A DNA stretch of 35,971 nt from Olavius algarvensis Gamma 3 endosymbiont (lineage in GTDB: Bacteria > Pseudomonadota > Gammaproteobacteria > GCA-001735895). Where the stretch lies: contig DS021199.1 in the NCBI GenBank assembly GCA_001735895.1, positions 1,223,960 through 1,259,930 on the forward strand. Direction: 5' to 3'. Below the pieces are notes generated by a model. That model did not search any database. It had not been told where the DNA came from and saw only the letters and a program-made list of their open reading frames with translations. Positions within the stretch are counted from its first letter, which is position 1; each line of letters opens with the position of its first letter. This document shows positions 35,340 through 35,971 of this stretch, piece by piece. The position numbers and the translations under genes were made by a program.

Positions 35340-35971
35340 GCCAGCGCTTTCGCACCGAGCAGGGCGGCCGCGTCGATCGCGCCCGGGAAATCCAGTTTAC
35401 TTTCAACGGCAAGCCCTACACCGGCCTGGCCGGTGACAGCCTGTGTTCGGCATTGCTCGCCAACGGCGTTCACCTGGTCGGCCGCAGCTGGAAATATCAT
35501 CGACCGCGCGGCGTTATGAGTGCGGGATCGGAAGAACCGAATGCAATTTTCCAACTGGAAAAGGGCAACCGCACCATCCCCAATGCACGCGGCACCCAGG
35601 TCGAGTTATACGATAATCTCGATGCCAGCAGCGTCAATTGCTGGCCCAGTGTCGATTTCGATTTTCTAGCGGTCAACAGCCAGTTCAGCCGCCTGATGCC
35701 GGCCGGTTTCTACTACAAGACCTTTATGTGGCCGCAATCGATGTGGATGAAGTACGAACACTTTATCCGCAAGGCTTCAGGTCTCGGCGAATCCCCGCGT
35801 GAAAACGACCCCGATCGCTACCTGCAGGGTCACGCGCATTGCGATGCGCTGATCGTCGGCGGCGGCGTCGCCGGATTGAGCGCGGCGCTGGCCGCCGGCC
35901 GCGCCGGCGCGCGCGTGATCATCGCCGATGAGCAAGCCGAGTTCGGCGGCTTATCGCTCGCCGGCAAGGCG
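35336..35971 (+). CDS. soxA: Sarcosine oxidase, alpha subunit, N-terminal part (runs off the window)
   Basis: The first 212 codons of the ~1000-codon gene are present. The N-terminal ferredoxin-like (Fer2_3) domain is seen as IQFTFNGKPYTGLAGDSLCS, LVGRSWKYHRPRGVMSAGSE and EEPNAIFQLEKG. The NAD-binding Rossmann motif starts near residue 169, CDALIVGGGVAGLSAALAAG. The subunit binds NAD and, through its C-terminal GcvT-like domain, tetrahydrofolate. The ATG overlaps the soxD stop, showing translational coupling. soxG, if present, would lie beyond the window. Confidence 0.95.
   Translation, partial: MSQRFRTEQGGRVDRAREIQFTFNGKPYTGLAGDSLCSALLANGVHLVGRSWKYHRPRGVMSAGSEEPNAIFQLEKGNRTIPNARGTQVELYDNLDASSVNCWPSVDFDFLAVNSQFSRLMPAGFYYKTFMWPQSMWMKYEHFIRKASGLGESPRENDPDRYLQGHAHCDALIVGGGVAGLSAALAAGRAGARVIIADEQAEFGGLSLAGKA

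Overview
The window reads as chromosomal DNA of a GC-rich (roughly 55-57 percent by eye), probably gammaproteobacterial organism. Reasons are the carnitine and sarcosine catabolic genes, a PdeC-like CSS/EAL phosphodiesterase, an outer-membrane OmpA-type lipoprotein, family-5 ABC importers and strong Shine-Dalgarno sites. The species cannot be named from the sequence. No rRNA, tRNA, CRISPR array, phage genes or intact transposase was seen.

Layout. (1) 1-2269: carnitine catabolism, with carnitine dehydrogenase (partial) and the dehydrocarnitine-cleaving BKACE enzyme on the minus strand and a divergent GlxA/CdhR-type AraC regulator. (2) 2916-4597: electron-transfer flavoprotein etfBA, followed by a REP-like hairpin and a 151-bp MITE-like element with CTAG target duplications. 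(3) 5055-6662: an orphan Tat-exported family-5 substrate-binding protein. (4) 6937-8575: a padR plus HAAS-domain cassette bracketed by direct repeats of an OmpA gene tail; the left copy is a gene remnant. (5) 8470-10879: OmpA lipoprotein and a redox-type CSS-EAL c-di-GMP phosphodiesterase. (6) 11288-13852: a large dimethylglycine-dehydrogenase-type flavoprotein. (7) 14309-20622: minus-strand genes for an ankyrin protein, an unrecognised 390-aa protein, a glutaredoxin-like protein, a TauD-type dioxygenase and a membrane diguanylate cyclase. (8) 21465-26740: a complete five-gene dipeptide/opine-type ABC importer. (9) 26871-31965: a coiled-coil protein, an envelope-spanning OmpA protein, a Ras-like small GTPase and an HD-GYP protein in one tight operon, then a CBS protein. 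(10) 32061-33331: O-acetylhomoserine sulfhydrylase broken by one apparent single-base frameshift. (11) 33792-35971: sarcosine oxidase soxBDA (soxA runs off the end).

How the genes fit together. One theme is demethylation and oxidation of methylated amines: carnitine to dehydrocarnitine to betaine, dimethylglycine to sarcosine (with ETF as electron acceptor), and sarcosine to glycine. The betaine demethylation step and soxG are not in the window. The second theme is signalling: an EAL, a GGDEF and an HD-GYP protein all act on c-di-GMP.

The best candidate for an undescribed system is the 26871-31400 operon. A Ras-like GTPase with unusual residues at the Ras-12 and Ras-61 positions is encoded between a transmembrane protein with a roadblock/longin-like cytoplasmic domain and a peptidoglycan-binding OmpA tail, and an HD-GYP protein. 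This looks like a GTPase switch that links the cell wall to c-di-GMP.
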